A stretch of 9,111 nucleotides of DNA from AP-15 sp036404275 (lineage in GTDB: Bacteria; Pseudomonadota; Alphaproteobacteria; ATCC43930; CGMCC-115725): contig DASXAM010000073.1 of NCBI GenBank assembly GCA_036404275.1, positions 1-9,111 of the forward strand, in the 5' to 3' direction. Position numbers and translations under genes: made by a program. Each line of letters begins with the position of its first letter. Position 1 is the stretch's first letter. Shown in pieces: positions 1 through 7,628 of the stretch. A model generated the notes under the pieces. The model did not search any database, was not told where the DNA came from, and worked only from the letters and a program-made list of their open reading frames with translations.

Positions 1-329
1 CGCGCCCCCTTGATCTCGACACCGACGACAAAAGTCGCGGCCAAGAGAAGGAGAGCGACGGCAAAGCCGATAACGGCGATCCGGCGGATGGTGCGCGGCG
101 TCTGCAACGAGACCGCAAACATGACGGCGGCCGCGATCGGCGGGACGGCCGCGTGGCGGCGGACAAAATGGAGCGCGTCATAGCCGATGCGCTCGGCGAC
201 GGCTGGGCTCGCCGCCAGGCTGAGGACGATCCCGAACGCCATCAGGACGCCGAGCGCCGCCAGGCTCCAGCGGTCGACGGTCCACCACCAGCGCGCCACC
301 GGGCTCTGATCGATCCGCGCGAACTTCAT
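1..329 (-). CDS. ftsW: FtsW, septal peptidoglycan glycosyltransferase (5' part only)
   Basis: FtsW is the SEDS-family glycosyltransferase that polymerises lipid II at the division septum together with FtsI. Only the first 109 residues are in the window; the frame is still open at the left edge. Visible are a cytoplasmic N-terminus (MKFARIDQSPVARWWW), a first membrane segment at about residues 21-40, a second hydrophobic block at about 59-75, and a third at about 83-103. It ends at VGVEIKGA, matching the conserved VEIKGA(R) stretch after the early membrane segments of FtsW/RodA proteins. The ATG at 329 is the only plausible start: no other start codon lies nearby in frame, and it overlaps the stop of the preceding 26-codon ORF as ATGA, implying coupled translation. 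In most alphaproteobacteria murD would lie just upstream; here it does not. RodA is excluded mainly by the dcw context. Confidence 0.93.
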   Translation of the reverse strand, partial: MKFARIDQSPVARWWWTVDRWSLAALGVLMAFGIVLSLAASPAVAERIGYDALHFVRRHAAVPPIAAAVMFAVSLQTPRTIRRIAVIGFAVALLLLAATFVVGVEIKGA

Positions 330-406
330 CCTGGCAGCAGCATATAGCGGGCTTTTTTGCGGTCGGCGACCAGCGCCGCGAGCCGTCCCGAAACGGCACG
401 GATCAT
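326..406 (-). CDS. 26-codon ORF in the murD position (murD remnant or micropeptide)
   Basis: This short ORF begins MIRAVSGRLA and ends ARYMLLPG. Its ATG overlaps the mraY stop as ATGA and its TGA overlaps the ftsW start as ATGA, so it joins its neighbours exactly as the full-length genes of this operon do. In most alphaproteobacteria murD (UDP-MurNAc-Ala:D-Glu ligase) lies between mraY and ftsW. The peptide shows no Mur ligase motif, membrane segment or signal peptide; it is basic and mildly amphipathic. Possible explanations are an in-frame deletion remnant of murD that kept both gene ends, a real coupling micropeptide, an assembly collapse, or chance. No strong Shine-Dalgarno sequence precedes it, so any translation would depend on coupling to mraY. 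I cannot assign a function. Confidence 0.4.
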   Translation of the reverse strand: MIRAVSGRLAALVADRKKARYMLLPG

Positions 407-1491
407 CGCAGCTTCAGCGTGGCCAGCCCGGCAATTGCCAGGATCGAGGCGATGATCCAGAAGCGAATCACGATCGTCGGCTCGGCCCAGCCCTTCTGCT
501 CGAAGTGGTGATGCAGCGGCGCCATGCGGAACACCCGCCGGCCGGTGAGCTTGAAGCTCGCCACCTGGACGATGACCGAAACCGCCTCGAGCACGAAAAG
601 CCCGCCGATGATCGCCAGCACCAGCTCATGCTTGGTGACGATGCTGACGGTCCCGAGCGCCCCGCCGATCGAGAGCGAGCCGGTGTCACCCATAAAGACC
701 ATCGCCGGCGGCGCGTTGAACCACAAAAAGCCGAGGCTGGCGCCAACCATCGCGCCGCAAAACACGGCCAATTCGCCGGTGCCGGGCACATGATGGATTT
801 GCAGATAATTGGCAAAAATCGCGTTGCCGACGAGATAAGAAATCAGCGCGAAACAGCCGGCGGCGATCATCGCCGGCACGATCGCCAGCCCGTCGAGCCC
901 GTCGGTCAGGTTGACCGCGTTCGAGGCGCCGATGACCACAAAAGCGCCGAACGGCACGAACCACCAGCCGAGATCGATCAGCACATTCTTGAAAAACGGG
1001 ACCGCGACGGTGTTGGCGAGCTGATGCGGGGCAATCGCGGCAAGCGCGATGCAGGCGCCGGCGCCGAGCACGATTTCGCAGGCGAGCTTGGTCCGCCCGG
1101 CCAATCCGCGATGCGAGTTGCCGGCGAGCTTTTTGTAGTCGTCGACAAAGCCGATCAGGCCGAACCCGACCGTGACCAGCAGCACGATCCAGATATAGAC
1201 GTTTGTCAGATCCGCCCAGAGCAAGGTGGCGACCGTCAGGGCCAGCAGAATCAAGAAGCCGCCCATCGTCGGCGTCCCCTTCTTGCGCACCAGATGACCC
1301 TCGGGGCCGTCGAGCCGGATCGGCTGGCCGTTGGTCTGCTTCGATTTGAGCCAGGCGATGATCGCCGGGCCAAAGACAAAGCTGATCAGCAGCGCGGTAA
1401 CGACGGCGCCACCGGAACGGAACGTGATGTAGCGAAAAAGATTGAACGCCGAAAACCGGTCCGCCAGCGGATAGAACAGTAAATAGAGCAT
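403..1491 (-). CDS. mraY: MraY, phospho-MurNAc-pentapeptide transferase
   Basis: MraY transfers phospho-MurNAc-pentapeptide from UDP to undecaprenyl phosphate, forming lipid I in the inner membrane. The 362-residue product has the family's usual length and a polytopic hydrophobic profile. Visible motifs, in order, are KGTPTMGG (residues 71-78), the catalytic DDYKK (117-121), NAVNLTDGLDG (191-201), FMGDTGS (266-272) and MAPLHHHFE (323-331). The ATG at 1491 gives the expected N-terminus MLYLLFYPLADRF. An in-frame extension further upstream would run back into murF and has no family support. The start lies 4 nt after the murF stop, the only dcw junction in this window that does not overlap. The stop overlaps the following 26-codon ORF. 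Its substrate is the product of MurF, encoded immediately upstream. Confidence 0.97.
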   Translation of the reverse strand: MLYLLFYPLADRFSAFNLFRYITFRSGGAVVTALLISFVFGPAIIAWLKSKQTNGQPIRLDGPEGHLVRKKGTPTMGGFLILLALTVATLLWADLTNVYIWIVLLVTVGFGLIGFVDDYKKLAGNSHRGLAGRTKLACEIVLGAGACIALAAIAPHQLANTVAVPFFKNVLIDLGWWFVPFGAFVVIGASNAVNLTDGLDGLAIVPAMIAAGCFALISYLVGNAIFANYLQIHHVPGTGELAVFCGAMVGASLGFLWFNAPPAMVFMGDTGSLSIGGALGTVSIVTKHELVLAIIGGLFVLEAVSVIVQVASFKLTGRRVFRMAPLHHHFEQKGWAEPTIVIRFWIIASILAIAGLATLKLR

Positions 1492-1495
1492 GCGA

Positions 1496-2890
1496 TCATG
1501 TCTCGGGCCGGCGGTGGAACCGGTCGACAATGCGTCCGAGGCGGATGCCGTAGGAGCCTTTGACGGTCACCACATCGCCGGGAATGAGAAAATCGAAGAG
1601 CGCCGGGATAGCCTCCTCCGCCGAGCGCCACAATCCGCCGCGGCAGGATGGCGGCAACGCCTCGGACAGCACCGCCACCTCGGCGCCGATGAGAAACGCG
1701 CGATCGATTTTTGCAGCGGCGAGGGGTGCTGCCAGCTCGCGGTGAAAACGCGCCGCCGCGTCACCGAGCTCGAGCATGTCGCCGAGCACGGCGACGCGCC
1801 GGCCGCCGGGTCCGGGCTGCGTGGCGCCGAGCACGGCGAGTGCCGCCGCCATCGATGCCGGGCTCGCATTGTAGCTCTCGTCGATCAGGGTCAAGGTTCC
1901 GCCGCGCCACGGGATCCGATGACGCTGCCCCCGCCCCGGCAGCGCTTCGAGACGTTCCAATGCGGCCGCGGCTCGTTCCGGATCGGCCCCGGCGGCGCGG
2001 CACGCCGCCAGCACCGCGAGCGCGTTCATGACCCAATGCCGGCCGGGAACGGGAAGCCGGAAATGAAGGAGCGCGCCATCGACCATCGCCTCGACCGTGC
2101 TTTCCGTCGGTTCGAGCACACAATCGACAAGCCTCACACTCGCCTCCGGATGCGCTCCGAAGCCGATCACGGACGCGCCTGCACGCCCTGCTGCCGCTGC
2201 AAGTCGCCCGTATTGCGGATTGTCACGATTCAGCACAGCGATACCGCCCGGCTCGAGCCCCTCGAAGATTTCGGCCTTGGCGTCGGCAATCGCCTCGATC
2301 GACGGAAAAAAGCCGAGATGCACCGGCTCGACCGTTGTGACCACCGCCACATGCGGCCGGACCAGCCGGGTCAGCGCCGCGATCTCGCCCGGATGGTTCA
2401 TCCCCAGCTCGAAGACGCCATAATCGGCGTCGGACGGCGTGCGCGCCAGCGACAGCGGTGCGCCCCAATGATTGTTGAAGCTGCCGGCCGAGGCGCAGAC
2501 CGTGCCGCAGGCGCCAAGCGCCAGACGCAGCGCTTCCTTGGTGCCGGTCTTGCCGACGCTGCCGGTGACGGCGAGGATGCGCGCCCGGCTGCGCACGCGG
2601 GCGAAGGCGCCGAGTGCTGCGAGCCCCGTCAAGGTGTCGCCGACCCGCAGCAGCAGTGCGCTCGCCGCCAATCCCGGGATGTCGCGATCGACCATCGCCG
2701 CAGCCGCACCTTTCTCCAGCGCCGTGGCGACGAAATCGTGGCCGTCATGGTTCGGACCGCGCAATGCCACAAACAAATCGCCAGCTGCCAGGGTCCGGGT
2801 ATCGATCGAGACGCCGCCGGCCCGCCAGCCGCCCGAGGAGCGTCCGCCGGTTGCGGCGGCGGCATCGGCGGCGGTCCATAGCGGGGTCAT
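1496..2890 (-). CDS. murF: MurF, UDP-MurNAc-tripeptide:D-Ala-D-Ala ligase
   Basis: MurF is the cytoplasmic ATP-dependent ligase that adds D-Ala-D-Ala to UDP-MurNAc-tripeptide, completing the pentapeptide used by MraY. The 464-residue product shows the Mur ligase three-domain layout: an N-terminal substrate-binding domain with SIDTRTLAAGDLFVAL (28-43); a central ATPase domain with the P-loop TGSVGKTGTKE (109-119), NNHWGAPLSL (139-148), GMNHPGEI (163-170), the probable carbamylated lysine in DAKAEIFEGL (K205) and NRDNP (221-225); and a C-terminal domain with DESYNASPASM (337-347) and VLGDMLELG (368-376). The residue after the P-loop GKT is Gly where Ser or Thr is usual. The start overlaps the murE stop as ATGA, which fixes it. 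A long open frame on the opposite strand across this gene is an antisense shadow. Confidence 0.97.
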   Translation of the reverse strand: MTPLWTAADAAAATGGRSSGGWRAGGVSIDTRTLAAGDLFVALRGPNHDGHDFVATALEKGAAAAMVDRDIPGLAASALLLRVGDTLTGLAALGAFARVRSRARILAVTGSVGKTGTKEALRLALGACGTVCASAGSFNNHWGAPLSLARTPSDADYGVFELGMNHPGEIAALTRLVRPHVAVVTTVEPVHLGFFPSIEAIADAKAEIFEGLEPGGIAVLNRDNPQYGRLAAAAGRAGASVIGFGAHPEASVRLVDCVLEPTESTVEAMVDGALLHFRLPVPGRHWVMNALAVLAACRAAGADPERAAAALERLEALPGRGQRHRIPWRGGTLTLIDESYNASPASMAAALAVLGATQPGPGGRRVAVLGDMLELGDAAARFHRELAAPLAAAKIDRAFLIGAEVAVLSEALPPSCRGGLWRSAEEAIPALFDFLIPGDVVTVKGSYGIRLGRIVDRFHRRPET

Positions 2891-4362
2891 TGCAGGACCT
2901 CCCAGAGCGGGAATTGTCCGGCAGTTTCACGCGCGATCGCGGCGTCGTCGAAGGGGAGCGTCAAGTCGCCGACAATCTGGCCGGTCTCGTGCCCCTTGCC
3001 GGCGATCACCAGCAGATCACCGGGACCGAGGGCGTCGATCGCGGTCTCGATCGCCCGGCGGCGGTCGCCGATTTCGACCGCACCAGGCGCGCCGGCGAGG
3101 ATCGCCCGCCGAACCGCCGCCGCGTCTTCGTTGCGCGGATTGTCGTCGGTGACATAGACCAGGTCGACGAGACGGGCCGCGACCTCGCCCATCATCGGGC
3201 GCTTGCCCGGATCACGGTCGCCGCCGCAGCCGAACAGCACGACGAGCCGGCCTGGCGCGTGCGGCCGCAATGCCGCCAGCACCGTCGCGAGCGCGTCGGG
3301 CGTGTGCGCGTAATCGACGACGATCGCGCCGCCTTGCCGGGCTCGCGCGACAAATTGCATGCGTCCCGGGACGGCAGTCAGATCGGCGAGGGCGGCAGTC
3401 GCGGCGTCCGCCTCGGCGCCGGTGGCAAGCGCCAGACCGAGTGCGCAGAGCGCGTTCATTGCCTGGAACTCGCCGGCGAGCGGCAACATCAGCTCACGCC
3501 GCCGACCCAAGACCTCGATGCCGAGCGCCTGCGCGGCGCCGTGCGGTTGCCGGCTCAGCAACCGCAACTCCCCCCCGGCGGCGATGCCGTAGGCGAGCAC
3601 CGGATGGCCACGGTCTCGACAAAGCCTAGCGAGCCGGGCGAATTCGTCGCTGTCGGCGTTGAGCACGGCGGTCCCGTGCGCGGTCAGGAGATCGGTGAAC
3701 AGCCGCTCCTTTGCCGCCCGGTAATGCGCCATGTCGCGATGATAATCGAGATGGTCGCGGGTCAGGTTGGTAAAGGCGGCAGCGGAGACCGAAACACCGT
3801 CGAGCCGGTGCTGCGCGAGACCATGGCTCGACGCCTCGATCGCCGCATGCTCGACGCCGCTTTTGGCGAGGGCGGCGAGGTCGCGGTGCAGCGCCACCGG
3901 GTCGGGAGTGGTCAGAGCACCGCTGCGACGCCCGTCCGGTGCAACGAGGCCGAGCGTGCCGAGGCTCGCCGACGAGTGGCCGAGTGCCGTCCAGATCTCG
4001 CGCAGGAAATGGACTACCGAAGTTTTGCCGTTGGTGCCGGTCACGGCGGCGATCGTATGGGGCTGGCGCTTGTAAAAACGTGCAGCCGTCACGGCCAGCC
4101 GCCGCTGTGGATCGGCATCCTCGATGATTGCCACACTTTGGCGGGCTTCGGGCGGCAGAGACAGCCGGTCGGCACGATCGGTCAAAATCGCGCGCGCCCC
4201 GCGCGCGACCGCGTCGGCGGCGAAGGCGCGGCCGTCGAGCCTTGTACCGGCGAAGGCGACAAACAGAAAACCGGTCTGAACCTGGCGCGAATCGGCGGTG
4301 AGCCCGGCGATTTCGGGATCGGCCGGCAAACCGGCGCGGCAGATCAGCTCAGTAAGCTTCAA
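2887..4362 (-). CDS. murE: MurE, UDP-MurNAc-dipeptide:meso-DAP ligase
   Basis: MurE adds the third stem-peptide residue to UDP-MurNAc-L-Ala-D-Glu. The DNPR signature (residues 407-410) is the motif associated with meso-diaminopimelate rather than lysine, as expected for a Gram-negative. Other visible motifs are LTADSRQVQTGFLFVA (21-36), the P-loop TGTNGKTS (108-115), LTTPDP (150-155), EASSHGL (176-182), TNLTRDHLDYH (198-208), the likely carbamylated lysine in AAKERLF (K218), VVDYAHTPDAL (348-358), FGCGGDRDPGKRPMMG (377-392) and AGKGHE (454-459). The length of 491 residues is normal. The start is a TTG at 4362, giving the family-like MKLTELI; no ATG or GTG is suitably placed, and AAGG lies 8 nt upstream. 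The gene overlaps the end of ftsI by 14 nt and murF by 4 nt. Confidence 0.96.
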   Translation of the reverse strand: MKLTELICRAGLPADPEIAGLTADSRQVQTGFLFVAFAGTRLDGRAFAADAVARGARAILTDRADRLSLPPEARQSVAIIEDADPQRRLAVTAARFYKRQPHTIAAVTGTNGKTSVVHFLREIWTALGHSSASLGTLGLVAPDGRRSGALTTPDPVALHRDLAALAKSGVEHAAIEASSHGLAQHRLDGVSVSAAAFTNLTRDHLDYHRDMAHYRAAKERLFTDLLTAHGTAVLNADSDEFARLARLCRDRGHPVLAYGIAAGGELRLLSRQPHGAAQALGIEVLGRRRELMLPLAGEFQAMNALCALGLALATGAEADAATAALADLTAVPGRMQFVARARQGGAIVVDYAHTPDALATVLAALRPHAPGRLVVLFGCGGDRDPGKRPMMGEVAARLVDLVYVTDDNPRNEDAAAVRRAILAGAPGAVEIGDRRRAIETAIDALGPGDLLVIAGKGHETGQIVGDLTLPFDDAAIARETAGQFPLWEVLQ

Positions 4363-6121
4363 TATGCTTGCCTTGCAGGCTCTCGACCATCAGCGCGTGC
4401 TCGATCTGAGGCGAGCTCTCGTCAACCGGCGGGACTCCGAGCAAGGGCGCGATGCGCTCGATGACCCGGCCGACGGCTGGAGCGGCGGTCCAACCCGCGG
4501 TGGCATAGCCGTGGCTCGCCTTGTTCGGATGCGGCTCATCGACCATCGCCAACACCAGGTATTTCGGATCGTTCATCGGGAAGACGCCGAGAAAGCTCGA
4601 CAACAGTTTGCGCTCGGCATAGTGCCGGCCGACGACCTTGTCGGCGGTGCCGGTCTTGCCGCCGACGACATAGCCTTTGGCGCCGACCATCTCGCCGGTG
4701 CCGTATTCGACCACGAGCCGCAGCAATTTGCGCATCTCTTCCGACGTCTTTGGCGAAATCACCTGGCGGCCCTGCGGCGCATAGCCGGACGGCAACTTGA
4801 CCAGCGTCGTGGGACGCAGGACGCCCCCGTTGACGAGGGCCGCACCGGCGGCGGCGACCTGCAGCGGCGTCTCGGAAATGCCGTGGCCAAAGCCGATGGT
4901 CATGACGCTGACTTCGCGCCATCGCGCCGGGAAATGCGGCTTGCCGACCTCTTCGATTTCGATCGAGGGCGGGCTCAACAGGCCGAGGCGGCGCAGATAG
5001 TCCTGCTGGCGCTGGGCGCCGACGGCAAGCGCGATCTTGGCCTCGCCGATATTCGACGAATACATCAGGATCTCGGGGACGCTTTCGACCCGATGCTTGC
5101 CGTGATAGTCGGAAATCGTAAACCGGCCGATCCGGATCGGATGCGTCGCATCGAAGGTGCCGGTCATCGTCGTCGCGCCGGAATCGAGCCCCATCGCCGT
5201 CGTAAAGATTTTGAATACCGAGCCGATTTCATAGTCGCCGAGTGTGACCCGGTTGAACATGCGCTCGGCCGGCGAGATTTCGGGGTGCGCCGGGTCGGGG
5301 GCGCCCGGATGTGCCGGGTCGAAATCAGGGAGCGACACCATCGCCAGGATTTCGCCGGTGTTGACGTCCATGATCAGGCCGTCGCCGCCCTTGGCGGTAA
5401 AATCGTCGACCACCCGCTGCAATTCCTCGTGCAGGATGTATTGCAGGCGAATGTCGAGCGACAATTGCAGCGGCTCGCTGCGGCCGTTCAGAACGCGGTC
5501 GAGGCCGCGCTCGACGCCGGCAAAGCCTTCGTTGTCGATCCCGGTATAGCCGACGACATGCGAGGTCAGCGCGCCGTACGGATAGACCCTGCGTTCCTCG
5601 TGCTCGAATTGCAGCCCCGGGATGCCGAGCTGGTTGACCGCATATTCCTGCTGCGGCGTCAGATGACGCTTAAGCCAGACAAACCCCTTGCCGGATGTCA
5701 GCTTGGCCAGGACTTGGGCGCCGTCGAGATCGGGAAGCGCGGTCAAGAGCCGGCGCGTCGCCTCGGCGGCATCGAGGATCTGCCGCGGATTGGCGTAGAG
5801 CGACGGGCTGTCGAGCATGGTCGCCAACAGCTTGCCGTTGCGGTCGACAATATCGGCGCGCATCGGCGCCGGCGGGGCGCTCCGGTGCTGGCGTGCAATC
5901 GGCGTGCGAGCGGTGCCGGTGCCGAATAGCGCGACCTCGCCGGCGCGCAGCGCAATCACAGCAAACACCACGACAAACGCCGCGCCGATGGCGAGGAGCC
6001 GGGCGCGGGACCCGTCGAGCGCCTGTCTAGCGGGGCCATCGGGGACAACGGGGACGCAGGGCGGCGGCTTGAAATGCCGCGGCCGGCACGGATTGTCGTC
6101 AAATTGCTGGAGCGCCACCAT
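4349..6121 (-). CDS. ftsI: FtsI (PBP3), septal peptidoglycan transpeptidase
   Basis: FtsI is the class B penicillin-binding protein that cross-links septal peptidoglycan in the periplasm and partners FtsW. The 590-residue product has a cytoplasmic tail of about 40 residues, one membrane anchor (about 42-60), a PBP dimerisation domain from about 80 (APMRADIVDRNGKLLA; RRVYPYGALTSHVVGYTG at 177-194) and a C-terminal transpeptidase domain. The catalytic motifs are intact: SVFK (301-304, nucleophile S301), SSN (355-357) and KTGT (489-492). The ATG at 6121 overlaps the ftsL stop as TGATG and gives a normal alphaproteobacterial N-terminus. The open frame continues about 110 codons upstream into ftsL, but that part is low-complexity Arg/Ala-rich sequence antiphase to ftsL and is not coding. 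I see no missing active-site residue. Confidence 0.97.
   Translation of the reverse strand: MVALQQFDDNPCRPRHFKPPPCVPVVPDGPARQALDGSRARLLAIGAAFVVVFAVIALRAGEVALFGTGTARTPIARQHRSAPPAPMRADIVDRNGKLLATMLDSPSLYANPRQILDAAEATRRLLTALPDLDGAQVLAKLTSGKGFVWLKRHLTPQQEYAVNQLGIPGLQFEHEERRVYPYGALTSHVVGYTGIDNEGFAGVERGLDRVLNGRSEPLQLSLDIRLQYILHEELQRVVDDFTAKGGDGLIMDVNTGEILAMVSLPDFDPAHPGAPDPAHPEISPAERMFNRVTLGDYEIGSVFKIFTTAMGLDSGATTMTGTFDATHPIRIGRFTISDYHGKHRVESVPEILMYSSNIGEAKIALAVGAQRQQDYLRRLGLLSPPSIEIEEVGKPHFPARWREVSVMTIGFGHGISETPLQVAAAGAALVNGGVLRPTTLVKLPSGYAPQGRQVISPKTSEEMRKLLRLVVEYGTGEMVGAKGYVVGGKTGTADKVVGRHYAERKLLSSFLGVFPMNDPKYLVLAMVDEPHPNKASHGYATAGWTAAPAVGRVIERIAPLLGVPPVDESSPQIEHALMVESLQGKHIEAY
4371..4374 (-). 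promoter_or_regulatory. Shine-Dalgarno for murE TTG start
   Basis: AAGG on the minus strand, followed by 8 nt and then the TTG at 4362. It lies inside the last codons of ftsI. It supports the TTG start of murE, for which no better in-frame start exists. Confidence 0.55.
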
Positions 6122-6618
6122 CAGCGGACGGCCGCAATGCGCGCGATCAGCTCGTCGAGCGACTTTGCCGGCGGCGCCGCAGGCTCGCGACCCGGCTTTT
6201 CGAGCGATGCGGGTGTAACCGGCAGACCGCTTCCCGGCAGCCGCGCGCCGGAGAGCGGAGCGGCCGCAGCGGTATCGGGCGCAGGCGTCGCGGCGGCGAC
6301 AACCGGCGGTGGTGCCGGCTCCGGTTCCGGTGGCGGCGGCGGCCGCATCGCAATATCGGCGACGCCGGTCTGCAGCTGCTTGGTCGCGATCGGGGTCAGC
6401 GACAGGAACCGCCGATTCATGTCGGCGAGGGCGGCGGGCCGATTGAGATAGGCCCATTCGGCGCCGAGCACGCGCAGCTCACGTTCCTGCGCGGCGACGG
6501 CTTTTTTGGTGTCGCCAAGCCGGTCGTCCAGGCTCTGGACCTGATATTTGACCGCGAACATGGCGAGCCCGCTCGCAGTCACGAGGACCAGCCAGAACAA
6601 AGTGGCAAGCTTGATCAT
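6121..6618 (-). CDS. ftsL: FtsL, divisome bitopic membrane protein with Pro/Ala-rich tail
   Basis: FtsL is a small bitopic protein that, with FtsB and FtsQ, recruits and activates FtsWI. FtsL sequences diverge strongly, so this call rests on position between rsmH and ftsI and on architecture. The N-terminus is very short, the membrane segment spans about residues 5-22 (LATLFWLVLVTASGLAMF), and a periplasmic heptad-like helix covers about 24-55 (KYQVQSLDDRLGDTKKA onward). The WAYLNRPAALADMNRRFL segment (55-72) is typical of alphaproteobacterial FtsL. Residues 91-150 form a Pro/Ala-rich linker starting with five prolines in a row, followed by a short predicted helix (SLDELIARI) at the C-terminus. 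At 165 residues it is longer than the compact family members. The ATG at 6618 overlaps the rsmH stop as ATGA. Confidence 0.88.
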   Translation of the reverse strand: MIKLATLFWLVLVTASGLAMFAVKYQVQSLDDRLGDTKKAVAAQERELRVLGAEWAYLNRPAALADMNRRFLSLTPIATKQLQTGVADIAMRPPPPPEPEPAPPPVVAAATPAPDTAAAAPLSGARLPGSGLPVTPASLEKPGREPAAPPAKSLDELIARIAAVR

Positions 6619-7628
6619 GCGGCCCTGCCGGCGATTCCGGCCCGCCTCGGCGAGGCGCGGTCGGGGGCCCAGACCGGGGCCGCGGTGCGCTCGGCCGCGC
6701 GCAGCCGCGCCGAACGTGCACGCGGGTTGCGCGCGATCTCGGCCGGGCCCGGCCGAACCGGGCGGCGGTGCAGCAGACAAAAGCTGGGCCGCGGGGTATC
6801 GGCAGGATCAGGTTCGTGGCGCGAGGCCCGTGGTGCAGCCTCGCTGCGCCGGCGCAGAAAATTTTTGACCCGCCGATCCTCGAGCGAGTGAAACGACACC
6901 ACCGCCAGCCGGCCGCCCGGCATCAATAATTGCTCTGCCGCCGAGAGTCCGCGGTCGAGCTCGCCCAGCTCGTCATTGACCGCAATGCGCAGCGCCTGAA
7001 AGGTGCGCGTCGCCGGATCGAGCCCGGGCTCTGTTTTGGGCACCGCGGCACGCACGATCTCGGCGAGCTCGAGAGTGCGCCGGATCGCGCCCCGACGGCG
7101 TGCCGCAGCGATGGCGCGCGCGACGCGGCGGGAAAACCGCTCCTCGCCGAAATCGTGGATCAGCGCCGCGAGCTCGGCCTCGGACAGGGTGGCGACGAGA
7201 TCGGCCGCACTTTGCCCGTCGCGCCCCATACGCATGTCCAGCGGCCCGTCGAGGCGAAACGAAAAGCCGCGTTCGGCTGTATCGAGCTGGATCGAGGATA
7301 CGCCGAGATCGAGGGCGATGCCGGCGATCGGCCCGGCCTCGAGCGGCGCCAAGAGCCGCACCATCTCGCCGAACCGTCCTTCGACGATGACGAGTCGATC
7401 GCCGTGCTGAATCGCCAATGTGCGCGCCCGTCGCGCTGCGTCCGGGTCGCGGTCGATGGCAACGACGCGGCAGTGCGCAGCGGCGAGCAAGGCCGCACTG
7501 TAGCCGCCGTCGCCAAAGGTGCCGTCGACGTAAACGGCCCCGTCGCGCGGCGCCAGCGCCGCGATCACGGCCTCAAGCAGAACCGGGACATGGCCGCCCG
7601 GCGGCGGCGAGGATGCTGCGTGGCTCAT
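6615..7628 (-). CDS. rsmH: RsmH (MraW), 16S rRNA m4C1402 methyltransferase
   Basis: RsmH is the S-adenosylmethionine-dependent enzyme that N4-methylates C1402 in the decoding site of 16S rRNA. The 337-residue product carries HVPVLLEAV (13-21), the SAM-binding VDGTFGDGGYSAALL (34-48), AIDRDPDA (57-64), GIALDLGVSSIQLDTAERGF (103-122), MRMG (132-135), FGEERFSRRVARAI (160-173), RTFQALRIAVNDEL (208-221) and VVSFHSLEDRRVKNFLR (243-259). The NPRARSARLRAAERT stretch (301-315) is the usual C-terminal end; about 20 Arg/Ala-rich residues follow it. The ATG at 7628 overlaps the mraZ stop as ATGA. It sits in its standard place as second gene of the dcw cluster and is presumably co-expressed from the mraZ promoter. 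Confidence 0.97.
   Translation of the reverse strand: MSHAASSPPPGGHVPVLLEAVIAALAPRDGAVYVDGTFGDGGYSAALLAAAHCRVVAIDRDPDAARRARTLAIQHGDRLVIVEGRFGEMVRLLAPLEAGPIAGIALDLGVSSIQLDTAERGFSFRLDGPLDMRMGRDGQSAADLVATLSEAELAALIHDFGEERFSRRVARAIAAARRRGAIRRTLELAEIVRAAVPKTEPGLDPATRTFQALRIAVNDELGELDRGLSAAEQLLMPGGRLAVVSFHSLEDRRVKNFLRRRSEAAPRASRHEPDPADTPRPSFCLLHRRPVRPGPAEIARNPRARSARLRAAERTAAPVWAPDRASPRRAGIAGRAA

Noticed and set aside
178..399. 73-codon open frame opposite in phase to ftsW
   Set aside because: It is out of frame with ftsW, whose product has clear membrane segments and the VEIKGA motif; this frame is a shadow.
4192..4208. GC-rich palindromic run (gcgcgc-rich) inside murE
   Set aside because: It lies in an Ala/Arg-rich coding stretch of murE and is explained by codon use.
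505..5929. Very long open frames on the plus strand opposite mraY, murF, murE and ftsI (up to about 600 codons)
   Set aside because: They are antisense shadows caused by GC-rich third positions. Their products are Arg/Ala/Gly/Asp-rich with no family features, while the minus-strand frames carry complete catalytic motifs.
6122..6457. Upstream extension of ftsI by 112 codons
   Set aside because: It overlaps ftsL in another frame, is low-complexity, and lacks family support; the ATG at 6121 with TGATG coupling is clearly better.
6619..6780. Upstream extension of ftsL by 54 codons
   Set aside because: It overlaps the 3' end of rsmH and would put an Arg/Pro-rich stretch before the membrane anchor; the ATGA start at 6618 is preferred.
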